DNA of 64,000 bases from Sphingomonas hankookensis (lineage in GTDB: Bacteria > Pseudomonadota > Alphaproteobacteria > Sphingomonadales > Sphingomonadaceae), in contig NZ_JAKREV010000005.1 in NCBI RefSeq assembly GCF_022664465.1, forward strand, positions 124,001 through 188,000, given 5' to 3'. Below are positions 56,317 through 63,623 of the stretch, one piece after another. Position numbers and translations under genes: made by a program. The number at the start of each line of letters is the position of its first letter. Position 1 is the stretch's first letter. The notes below the pieces were generated by a model that was given only the letters and a program-made list of their open reading frames with translations, was not told the DNA's origin and ran no database searches.

Positions 56317-57084
56317 ATGCGCAGCGAGATACATTGGTCGGACGGCAAGGTGCCTGCCGTCACGCTCGGCTTCTGGATCATCAAGATTCTCGCGACCACG
56401 CTCGGCGAGACGGGTGGCGATACGCTCAGCATGACGATGGGGCTGGGCTATCTGGCGGCAACGGGCATCTTCGCCGCGCTGCTGCTCGCGCTGGTCACGG
56501 CGCAGGTCGTCGCCCGCCGCTTCCACCCGCTGCTCTACTGGACGACGATCATCGCCTCCACGACCGCCGGCACGACGATGGCCGACTATGCGACGCGCTC
56601 GCTCGGGATCGGCTATACGGGCGGCTCGCTCCTGCTGCTGGCACTGGTGCTGGCATCCCTCGCGACCTGGCGCATGGTGATGGGACGGATCGACGCCGAC
56701 GCGATTCAGGACCGGCGCGCCGAACTGTTCTACTGGCTGACGATCACCTTCTCCCAGACGTTGGGAACCGCGCTCGGGGACTGGCTCGCCGACACGGGCG
56801 GGCTCGGCTATCTTGGGGCCGCGATAGTCTTCGGTGCCGGTCTGCTGGTGCTGACGTTGCTCTACCTGCGCACGTCAACCGATCGAGTGATCCTGTTCTG
56901 GGCGGCGTTCATCCTGACCCGGCCGCTCGGCGCGGCGGTGGGCGATTTTCTCGACAAGCCGGTCGCCAAGGGTGGTCTCGACTTCAGCCGGCCGGTGGCA
57001 TCGATCGTGTTGATCGCTGCCGTCATTCTGCTTGTCCTGCTGCTGCCTCAGCGCCCGGGCCGACATGGCAATACCGCTGTCTGA
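56317..57084 (+). CDS. COG4705-type membrane protein
   Basis: A 255-residue inner-membrane protein of about eight helices with internal repeats: FWIIKILATTLGETGGDTLS and WLTITFSQTLGTALGDWLAD share the (T)LG(E/D)xxxDxLx pattern, a hallmark of this uncharacterised family. Such genes often accompany metal RND pumps, so a metal- or ion-related role is inferred. MRSEIHWSD at 56317 is taken as start; the longer frame (56194) lacks support. Divergent from the adaptor gene. Confidence 0.85.
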   Translation: MRSEIHWSDGKVPAVTLGFWIIKILATTLGETGGDTLSMTMGLGYLAATGIFAALLLALVTAQVVARRFHPLLYWTTIIASTTAGTTMADYATRSLGIGYTGGSLLLLALVLASLATWRMVMGRIDADAIQDRRAELFYWLTITFSQTLGTALGDWLADTGGLGYLGAAIVFGAGLLVLTLLYLRTSTDRVILFWAAFILTRPLGAAVGDFLDKPVAKGGLDFSRPVASIVLIAAVILLVLLLPQRPGRHGNTAV

Positions 57085-57163
57085 GATGATCGCGCAGTTC
57101 CCGATTGGGAACGGCCAGTGAGACGACCATGTCGACGACTCAGTCGATCCGCTCCCATTAGGC

Positions 57164-57204
57164 CCGTTTTCCCAAAACCCGTTCCCGAAACCGTTTTCCC
57201 AAAA
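57164..57204. repeat. Short tandem-like repeat CCGTTTTCCCAAAA
   Basis: CCGTTTTCCCAAAA occurs at 57164-57177 and 57191-57204, with the related CCGTTCCCGAAA between them, a period of 13-14 bases. It lies inside the right end of the inverted-repeat element; no gene is in 57085-57364. Confidence 0.7.
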
Positions 57205-57315
57205 TGGCTTGGTCGACATGGAGTTAAGGGAATGGGGGAATGTCCGATCGAAGTCTGGCGCCCACCAAAACCTGGCGGGCAGTTACCGGAAGTCACGGGC
57301 AGGGAGCGGTCCTGC

Positions 57316-57362
57316 GAGTCACTCGTGCGTGGAACGGCGAGTCATATCGACTGGAGCCAACA
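57316..57362 (-). repeat. Terminal inverted repeat, right (...CCAACA)
   Basis: Mirror copy of 48488-48534: its outer edge CATATCGACTGGAGCCAACA is identical in reverse complement, and an inner GAGTCACTCG block also matches. It ends two bases before the stop codon of the NTF2-like gene. Confidence 0.8.
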
Positions 57363-57364
57363 GT

Positions 57365-57817
57365 TCAACGCGCAAAGGCGATCGTCGCCTGACGAGCGAT
57401 AAGCTGCCAGCCCCCCGTACGCTTCGCCCAGATATCCGTGAATGGCCGCGTGACCTGCTTGCCTGCACCTGGTCCATTGATCGGGATCATCGTGTCGTAT
57501 CCCATGACGATCGTCACCTCGGGTTTCTCGCCGACGAAGGTGATGTGCTTTCGAAAGTCCCGGTAGTCGAGAAAATCACGCTCCATCACCGCGATGACCT
57601 CCTCACGTTGGAGGACCGTGTTGTTTGGCGAGTTCACCACGAAGTCATCAGCCCAGACCGTCCTGACGCCATTTGCATCGTGCGCCATCATCGCTTTGCC
57701 CAGCCGCCCGTAGGCTTGGCCGATCTCTGGCAGCATTTGAACGCCAGGAGCAAGCTGTGCGTACACAGGTGTTGCGGCAACAAGAGCCAAAAGCGGTGCG
57801 GCGATCCTGTACATCAT
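57365..57817 (-). CDS. Exported NTF2-like (SnoaL/DUF4440-type) protein
   Basis: A 150-residue protein with a signal peptide (MMYRIAAPLLALVAATPVYA, then Q) and an NTF2-like cone fold: GRLGKAMMAHDANGVRTVWA, VVNSPNNTVLQREEVIAVME and the terminal RPFTDIWAKRTGGWQLIARQ. This family contains many enzymes and binding proteins, so the function stays open. GGAGAAG precedes the ATG. The stop lies two bases from the inverted repeat end, so the mobile segment stops exactly at the gene. Confidence 0.8.
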   Translation of the reverse strand: MMYRIAAPLLALVAATPVYAQLAPGVQMLPEIGQAYGRLGKAMMAHDANGVRTVWADDFVVNSPNNTVLQREEVIAVMERDFLDYRDFRKHITFVGEKPEVTIVMGYDTMIPINGPGAGKQVTRPFTDIWAKRTGGWQLIARQATIAFAR

Positions 57818-57880
57818 GTCTTCTCCGATGCGCTTTTCCCATATTGGCTCTGCTAGGGGGGCATCGCAACAGAACTGAAC

Positions 57881-57896
57881 ACGCTGGCGGGCGGTT
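57881..57896 (+). repeat. Direct repeat, right copy
   Basis: ACGCTGGCGGGCGGTT, identical to 48340-48355. On the plus strand it reads as a stranded gene-A tail (Leu-Asn-Thr-Leu-Ala-Gly-Gly-stop). It also overlaps the last codon of gene B on the minus strand. Confidence 0.65.
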
Positions 57897-58896
57897 AGTC
57901 GATCCAGATGGCCCCACCCATGCTACGCTCTGCGTTGTGGGCGGCGATCGCGGCGCGGATGACGGCGGCGGCGTCCGCCTTCGATAGCGGCCGGTCCTTG
58001 CGCGAGCGCAGCAGGCGTTCGGGGCCCCTCTCCGCACCGGCCTTGTAGATGGGCTGCACCTTGCCGATGCGGTTGCCCAGGACGCGCGAGAGCCGGCGTC
58101 GGATCGTCGACGCAGGGGACGTTTGCCCGATCGCCCCCGCAGCGCCCGGATCGGAACCGATCATGCGCTCGTCGATCTCAAGGGTCTTCAGATCTGATCG
58201 ACCGCGCGCGAGCGCGATCAGTGCGGCGTCAGTGGCGGCATCGGAACGCATCGAGGCCCCGACTATCGCGGCGTCGTAGGCGCGAACGACGAGCGCGACC
58301 GAGGGCGTGACGAGGTCGTCGCCGTCGAGCACGGGGAGCCGGATCCAGCAACGGCCGACGACGACCACGCCGCATCCGGCGGGATCGACCTGCATCTGCC
58401 GCGCCGCGATCATCATCTTCCAGACCGTCGTCGCCTTGGGCGCGGCCAGACCCCGCGCCTCACAGGCGGCTGCGACCGCCGCGGTCGCCTGGGCGATGGT
58501 CGCGGTCGGGCTCAGCCCTGCGATGGCGGCCTCGGCGGTCGCCTTCACCTCCGCGTCGAGCTGCCGCGGGCCGACCGGACGCGGCTTGCCCTTCGACCGT
58601 CCCGATTGGGCCACGCTGTCGGCGGACGGCTGGGACCGCCATGCGCGTACCAGCGCCTTGAATTGGTTGATGCTGAGGTCGAGCATCGCGGCGTGACGTC
58701 GCACATCGTTGTCGTCGGGTGCGGCGAGCGCGACGAACGACCTCACTACGGCGATCCGCAGACGGACCTCGACACGACGCATGGGGTCGACACCGGAGAG
58801 ATCGATGTCGCCGTCGTCCGACGCGGGGGGCGGTGCGGCCGAATGGTCATCCGTTGCAGACACGGCAATGCCGCCCGCGATCTCGGGTTCTACCAT
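57895..58896 (-). CDS. Gene B: second transposase-like protein without catalytic residues
   Basis: A 333-residue protein with the same layout as gene A. It has an HTH-like region (AAMLDLSINQFKALVRAWRS), a second helical region (KATTVWKMMIAARQM) and a sheet that looks like the RNase-H core (CGVVVVGRCWIRLP, then VTPSVALVVRAYDAAIVGAS). No Asp stands at the first catalytic position. The C-terminus AAVIRAAIAAHNAERSMGG resembles the end of integrase cores. Start ATG 58896 has GGAG eight bases upstream; GTG 58905 has none. Convergent with the remnant of gene A. Confidence 0.5.
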   Translation of the reverse strand: MVEPEIAGGIAVSATDDHSAAPPPASDDGDIDLSGVDPMRRVEVRLRIAVVRSFVALAAPDDNDVRRHAAMLDLSINQFKALVRAWRSQPSADSVAQSGRSKGKPRPVGPRQLDAEVKATAEAAIAGLSPTATIAQATAAVAAACEARGLAAPKATTVWKMMIAARQMQVDPAGCGVVVVGRCWIRLPVLDGDDLVTPSVALVVRAYDAAIVGASMRSDAATDAALIALARGRSDLKTLEIDERMIGSDPGAAGAIGQTSPASTIRRRLSRVLGNRIGKVQPIYKAGAERGPERLLRSRKDRPLSKADAAAVIRAAIAAHNAERSMGGAIWID

Positions 58897-59017
58897 CTTT
58901 TCCACTCCAATCGTGATGTCGGATGCGTCGTCGCATCGGCGCGGTAGGCCGCGGCCGCAGGTCCGGCCTGATGGCTCTCGGTCTCTCCGTCGGCTTGGCG
59001 GACTAGGCGGCGCCTAT

Positions 59018-59035
59018 GCGGATGCCGGCATCCGC
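59018..59035. repeat. 18-bp perfect palindrome
   Basis: GCGGATGCCGGCATCCGC is fully self-complementary, with TAGGCGGCGCCTA just before it. The rest of 58906-59407 has no gene that I can support. Confidence 0.7.
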
Positions 59036-59407
59036 CGCATTCCGGCGTCGTGGACGCTCAGGTTGCGGATCGATCGCCCGCCGGTTGGCGGCCGTCGTGA
59101 CGCCAAGCCGGGCACAGGCCCTAGACGGAGCCTGCCGGTAGCCGTTCGGGACGCTCAGCCAAGCGTGGTTCTTAAATCATGTGCCCATTCAACGAAGCAT
59201 GGCCCGGCGGGTGGGAGACCGCGTCAGTCGTCCCGGTTACAGGCCGGGCACGATCAATGGATGTGGTCTGCACGGTCGAGATTCTGGTCGCACGTCGGGA
59301 TCGCCCGATCAGCGAATGGTAGTGACCACAGGTCGGAGGCGCTCGGCAACGGATCGTCAACGGATGCGCTTTACGCCCGTCTCGATTCCACCACCGGGGA
59401 CCAGCCC

Positions 59408-60070
59408 TTGAAGACCGATATCCACACCGCGCATGAGTTTCGCGGCGACCTCTATCGCGAAGGTGAAGAGAGGGCCGACCTGCTGAAGCGCATCAAGGCG
59501 CATCTGGCGGAGACGTTTCCGGGCATGAAGGCGGCGATGCGCTGTGGCGGTGACTGGTACCACTCCAGCTTGACCGTCTCGATCTTGGGCTACCCCACAG
59601 CCGACCTGTCGGTTCGGGAGGAAGGCTCTGCCGCGCGGCGCCTCATCGATGCCGAACTGAAACGGTTCACGCGCCACGATTGGGAGCCGCATCACGGACT
59701 TCGCAACGTCTCGCTCTACACCAGCACCCAGATCGACCCGTCACTGCACGCGGCGGCGTTGCGGGATGCACCATCGCTGCAACCGCGACTCAGTTTTGCG
59801 GAATTCACTCGGCAGGCTCGTCCAGGCGACGTGCTGGAACACATCGCCGGCGTGGTGCCCCATCAGGGCGCCCGTGTGGAGATCGTCGCGATTTCGTCGC
59901 GTCGCCTGACGACACGCGCAGCTGACGGCGCCGATAATGGTGATGCCCGGCGAACGCCGATCCAGGGCGGGGCATGCTTCCAAAGCGACGGGGAGACCGT
60001 CTGCTTCCGTCACAGCGGCTTCGCGTCGGTCGGCGGCTACAGCCACATGCGCTGGCTGCGGGCGGCCTGA
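59408..60070 (+). CDS. Unknown protein, LPD29-like N-terminus
   Basis: A 220-residue protein. ADLLKRIKAHLAETFPGMKA and RCGGDWYHSSLTVSILGYPT resemble the LPD29 domain of large polyvalent proteins of plasmids and phages; this is a weak resemblance. The C-terminal half (ACFQSDGETVCFRHSGFASV, about residues 190-210) is unfamiliar. The start is a TTG (59408) with GGGGAC nine bases upstream; no ATG is in frame there. Eight bases separate it from the next gene, so it opens an operon of at least four genes. Confidence 0.5.
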   Translation: MKTDIHTAHEFRGDLYREGEERADLLKRIKAHLAETFPGMKAAMRCGGDWYHSSLTVSILGYPTADLSVREEGSAARRLIDAELKRFTRHDWEPHHGLRNVSLYTSTQIDPSLHAAALRDAPSLQPRLSFAEFTRQARPGDVLEHIAGVVPHQGARVEIVAISSRRLTTRAADGADNGDARRTPIQGGACFQSDGETVCFRHSGFASVGGYSHMRWLRAA

Positions 60071-60078
60071 TCGACGGA

Positions 60079-60660
60079 ATGATCTTCGCCATCGCACGGG
60101 AGACGGCGACCGCCGACCTCACCGACGATGGTCGACAATGGGGTGACGGTGCGATGTGCAGGACGATCTTGACGGCGGGGCGGCTGGACATGCCGGACGA
60201 GGTCGGTCACCGCGGCGAAGTCCCGAGGTTCGTGAATCTCGGTGAGCGCAGCCGCGTCATGGCGCGTCGCTGGGGCCGAGGTGGGCTAGGGATCGAGTGG
60301 ATGGACATGACGCTCGGCGTCACGTCGAAGTCGACCGATACCAGGATGACGTACGTGTCCATCGATCGGGCGGAGATGCTCCGGGGGTTTGCCGACGATC
60401 TAGCGACGCGGCTCTGCGCGATCCCGATGTACGGTTGTCGCTGGCGGTCGGGGGATGAGTGGACGAAGGTCGAACCGGGATGGGCGCTCGGCTTCTTCGA
60501 CGACGGCCACGGATTCCTGATCGCTGCGGTGGTGGACGACGGGGGGCCGCGGCCCGTGGTCGCCGACTGGCCGGAAACGCGCGAGTGGCTGCTATCAGAG
60601 AAGTGGGAGCAGATGAGGCTGCTGCGCGCCGCGGCGGATCGGCCTATGATGGACGCATGA
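60079..60660 (+). CDS. Unknown protein, 193 residues
   Basis: Not recognised. The N-terminus MIFAIARETATADLTDDGRQ leads to a beta-rich body (GLGIEWMDMTLGVTSKSTDT; PGWALGFFDDGHGFLIAAVV). No signal or membrane segment. Its stop overlaps the ATG of the RelB/DinJ-like gene (ATGA), so the two are translationally coupled. Confidence 0.5.
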   Translation: MIFAIARETATADLTDDGRQWGDGAMCRTILTAGRLDMPDEVGHRGEVPRFVNLGERSRVMARRWGRGGLGIEWMDMTLGVTSKSTDTRMTYVSIDRAEMLRGFADDLATRLCAIPMYGCRWRSGDEWTKVEPGWALGFFDDGHGFLIAAVVDDGGPRPVVADWPETREWLLSEKWEQMRLLRAAADRPMMDA

Positions 60661-60878
60661 TCTCCATTCCAGTCGATCCCGTCCTCGAGACGGAGGTTGC
60701 CGAGGTGCTCAACCGGACGGGCCTGACCAACGAGGCGGCCGTCCGCATGTTGTTCGTCCACCTGGCCAAGCATGGGTCGATGCCGACGGGGCTGATCCCC
60801 ATGCGGGTTGTGCCATCGTTTGCCAACGTGGCCACCGACACGATGATGCGCACTGGACGCAACCGCGAAGACCGATGA
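60657..60878 (+). CDS. RelB/DinJ-like ribbon-helix-helix antitoxin-like protein
   Basis: A 73-residue protein. ISIPVDPVLETEVAEVLNRT followed by GLTNEAAVRMLFVHLAKHGSMP fits the RelB/DinJ family, whose N-terminal ribbon-helix-helix binds the operator and whose C-terminal part wraps the toxin. A RelE/YafQ-type toxin, normally adjacent, is not seen. The next gene overlaps by four bases (ATGA), so its product is the natural candidate partner. Confidence 0.65.
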   Translation: MISIPVDPVLETEVAEVLNRTGLTNEAAVRMLFVHLAKHGSMPTGLIPMRVVPSFANVATDTMMRTGRNREDR

Positions 60879-61282
60879 GCGTCGCCGAATGTGAAGGTTT
60901 TGACACCTCGATCATGCGGCACCTGGATGGTGCCCACGTCGTCGTCCTTCTGGACGATGGTCGTCTTGAGGTATTCCACGGGCTCGACCTTGCAATCGAG
61001 GAAGGTCGTGAAGAGGCGTTGCCCGAGGTGAATGACGGACCGCGGGCGTCCGAGCTGCGCTACTACTGCATCGTCCGCCCCCGCGCGACGCCCGAACCCG
61101 ACGTCTGGATCGGCTCAGGCGCGGTCGTCACGATCATCGGCATGGCTTTGGGCGGCGCCACGGTCACCATGGCAGGTCGAGGGATGTACGACCAAATTGG
61201 TGATGGCGCGTTTCAGATCGAGTTCGAAACGTCGCCTGCGATGACGACATGGAGAGCGTTGTGGTCGCCAGACGCCGAATAG
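60875..61282 (+). CDS. Unknown protein coupled to the RelB-like gene
   Basis: A 135-residue protein of no family I recognise. An early HLDGAHVVVLLDDGRLEVFH hairpin is followed by an acidic stretch and a C-terminal part with a glycine-rich hydrophobic run (GSGAVVTIIGMALGGATVTM). It does not resemble RelE, YafQ or ParE. ATG 60875 overlaps the preceding stop. If the RelB-like protein is an antitoxin, this could be its partner, but nothing in the sequence shows toxicity. Confidence 0.5.
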   Translation: MSVAECEGFDTSIMRHLDGAHVVVLLDDGRLEVFHGLDLAIEEGREEALPEVNDGPRASELRYYCIVRPRATPEPDVWIGSGAVVTIIGMALGGATVTMAGRGMYDQIGDGAFQIEFETSPAMTTWRALWSPDAE

Positions 61283-61358
61283 GGCTGGGTGAGGACACCG
61301 GCGGGCGTAGCGACGCACCGGGGTGTCTGTCGCCATACTGATCGGAGGAGTGGAAGCC

Positions 61359-62207
61359 GTGACTGCGTGGTTCGAACTGCTGGACGGCCTTGTCGAGAAC
61401 GTCGCGGCGGCGCGTGAACGGCTGCTGAGGTCGGCACCGCACTACGTGTATGTCCTGTGTCGCGCTGACGGCACGCCGTTCTACGTCGGCAAGGGTGTGC
61501 GGCACCGGTGCTTCCACCACGAGGCGGAGGCCCGGAACACCGACCGCCTGACGCACAAGCTGAATCTGCTTCGGGCGATGCACCGCCGTGGTGAGGCGGT
61601 GGGTTACTGCATCGATAGCTCGTACCCGACCGAGCAGGAGGCACATGCGCGCGAACGGCACCTCATCGCGCTGTTCGGTCGTCACGACCAGCGCCGGGGT
61701 CCGCTGACGAACCAGACGGATGGTGGCGAAGGTGCATCGAACCCGTCCGAGGAGTCGCGCGAGCGTCGGCGGCAGTCGCTGTGGGGCGAGGCCGAGGACG
61801 AGGAACGGCGCGCGGCGAACCTCTGGTTCCGAACGCTGTGTGAGGTCAAGTCGGTGCCGGTCAAGCCGCTAAGTCGGTTCAAGCCGGAGCGGCTCCACGC
61901 GAACCGGACGGACTTCGCCATGAGTCCTCGTCAGGCGGCGGCGCTCGCCGCGTCGGCGGTCGCGAACCACGTGCTGCTTCAGCCCGGGGCGGTCGTCCCC
62001 CGCCTCATGAGCGTGGACGGCATCGCAATGGCAATCGAGAACGGCGTCGGTCGCGACATCCTGTCCAGCGGCATGGCGACGGTCGCCGATCCGACGGTCG
62101 GCGCTGAGACGCTGGCGCTGACCGAGGCGGGCCTCGGTTTCATCGTCTCCGCGTTGGGAAACGATGTGCTGGAGGATGCCGGCGTCCTGCTGCCAGAACT
62201 GGGTTGA
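61359..62207 (+). CDS. GIY-YIG nuclease-domain protein
   Basis: A 282-residue protein. Residues about 30-115 form a GIY-YIG fold of the LEM-3-like kind: HYVYVLCRADGTPFYVGKG, R and H in GVRHRCFHHEAEA, and a Glu in PTEQEAHARERHLIALFG. The Asn-containing end NQTDGGEG is also typical. The C-terminal 150 residues are unfamiliar. GTG 61359 has GGAGGA nine bases upstream and is preferred to GTG 61323, which has none. It could be a DNA repair or restriction-like nuclease. Confidence 0.75.
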   Translation: MTAWFELLDGLVENVAAARERLLRSAPHYVYVLCRADGTPFYVGKGVRHRCFHHEAEARNTDRLTHKLNLLRAMHRRGEAVGYCIDSSYPTEQEAHARERHLIALFGRHDQRRGPLTNQTDGGEGASNPSEESRERRRQSLWGEAEDEERRAANLWFRTLCEVKSVPVKPLSRFKPERLHANRTDFAMSPRQAAALAASAVANHVLLQPGAVVPRLMSVDGIAMAIENGVGRDILSSGMATVADPTVGAETLALTEAGLGFIVSALGNDVLEDAGVLLPELG

Positions 62208-62235
62208 TACGCGGTGGTGCGCCGAGTGGCGGCTA

Positions 62236-63105
62236 TCAGTCGCCCTCGGCAATCCGACACGTCCACGCAGGCGCACCGGCCGGTCCCACGACCGCCACCT
62301 GTGCAGGCTCGAAGTTCACCGCGAGCGACCGCTCGTAGACGTCGGTCGGATCGTCCAGCGTCGGCGAACCGGCGGTGTCGTCGCGGGCTATGAACGGTGC
62401 CAGCAGCCTTCCGGTGAAGACGAGGTAGCCGCGCGCCTTCAGCAGCGGTGCGTCCGCGCGTGGCATCGCAACCGTGTATTCGAACTGGTAGCTGCCCTTC
62501 AGGCAGGCGGGCCGCCGGTCGCGTAGGGTGGAGCCCAAGTCGACATCGTATTCGAGCTGAACCGAGGATCGAACCGTGGCGCGCACGCCCATGCGGGTTT
62601 TGGAGACGTAGCTGCCGGTGCGCTTGACGTCCCGCCAGACGTTTTGGTGCGTCAGGAACGTGCCGGTGAACACCTCTCGCTCGGGATCGTAGCGGAACGG
62701 CGCGTCCTCGTTGTCGTCGAGCGGCTGGCACACGACCAGCTGGGCTCCGCCGTTCAGCACGTCCTCCAGCTTGCGGCGGCGGGTCGCGAACTCCGCTTCG
62801 GTTTCGTATTCGCCCTTCTCCAGGGCAATCCTGGACCGCACGCCATCCAGAGCCCAGGCGAGCGTCTTGAAGCTCGACCGTTCGCACGCGGCGAACAGCG
62901 TCTCGCCTTCGCGCAACTGGTTGAGTGCGATCGCGCCCACAAGGTTGCCGACGGGATCGGGCTTCGGTGTAGGCCGTGCAGCCGAGCGCGGAGTGGCGCG
63001 TCGTTTCTGGGCATCCGCGCTACCATACGCCGCAGCGGCGGCGGCCACCAGGATGCCCAGCGTCACGGCCAGCAAGCCGTCGCTAGCGGTTACATCATGT
63101 CCCAA
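62236..63105 (-). CDS. Unknown membrane-anchored or exported protein
   Basis: A 289-residue protein: N-terminal hydrophobic segment (GLLAVTLGILVAAAAAAYGS) ending near ADAQ, then a Pro/Arg linker and a soluble body (LREGETLFAACERSSFKTLA; GYLVFTGRLLAPFIARDD) with three cysteines. No family recognised. The start is TTG (63105) supported by AGGAGGG nine bases upstream. It converges with the GIY-YIG gene, with 28 bases between stops. Confidence 0.6.
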   Translation of the reverse strand: MGHDVTASDGLLAVTLGILVAAAAAAYGSADAQKRRATPRSAARPTPKPDPVGNLVGAIALNQLREGETLFAACERSSFKTLAWALDGVRSRIALEKGEYETEAEFATRRRKLEDVLNGGAQLVVCQPLDDNEDAPFRYDPEREVFTGTFLTHQNVWRDVKRTGSYVSKTRMGVRATVRSSVQLEYDVDLGSTLRDRRPACLKGSYQFEYTVAMPRADAPLLKARGYLVFTGRLLAPFIARDDTAGSPTLDDPTDVYERSLAVNFEPAQVAVVGPAGAPAWTCRIAEGD

Positions 63106-63407
63106 CAGCCAAAGCCCTCCTCAGAGCGATCGCTGACTCCCCCCGTCTAGCGCCAGCAGCGGCGTTGTCGACCGGGACGGGCGCGTTCGTCAACGGGGCT
63201 TGCCGCAGTTAATTCGACGGTTTCGGCGTTGTTGACTTGATGCCTCCAATCGCTTGGACTGACCGCCCCAGGTTTGTCGGAGGCTCCAATTCCTGAAAAG
63301 GTGGAGCCTGTACGAGCAAGACGTAAGCTGCTGCCTGCTTCGAGGGCACCCAAGGTCAATCCCAGCTGCACTCGAAAACCACCCATCGACTGACGGCTCT
63401 ACAAAGA

Positions 63408-63539
63408 ATGCCCATCAAAGTTGTATGCTTCTTCAACATGCTCAAGCGCTTCCGCCGCATCGCTTTGCGCTGCGAGAAGACGATCCCCGCCTTCATGGGC
63501 TTCGTCCATCTCGCATGCGCCATGATCTGGCTACGCTAA
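63408..63539 (+). pseudogene. C-terminal fragment of an IS5-family transposase
   Basis: VVCFFNMLKRFRRIALRCEK, then AFMGFVHLACAMIWLR and a stop, match the last 40 or so residues of IS5-type DDE transposases (the ERFFNRLKHFRRIATRYDK...LAAAMIWLR block). The motif Glu-R-F-F-N has been altered to VVCFFN, and nothing upstream continues the enzyme. So this is a remnant of an insertion sequence, not a gene. The remainder of 63106-63623 shows no other gene. Confidence 0.75.
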
Positions 63540-63623
63540 ATGCAGACGCAGCTCAGAGCATGCGATCTGGCTGGACTTGAGCGATCTGTGGCCGCACCAA
63601 CTCTGATAGAGGGGAGACCACCG

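Noticed and set aside
48483..57367. A 5-bp target-site duplication at the inverted-repeat element
   Set aside because: The flanks are CTCAA on the left and GTTCA on the right. They only agree in a shifted TCAA, which is not a proper duplication.
60875..61282. The gene after the RelB-like gene as a RelE/YafQ toxin
   Set aside because: Its length, glycine-rich hydrophobic run and lack of the RelE basic core do not fit that fold; left as unknown.
63147..63386. A 79-residue minus-strand frame in the gap before the IS5 fragment
   Set aside because: No ribosome site, no family resemblance and odd composition; treated as non-coding.
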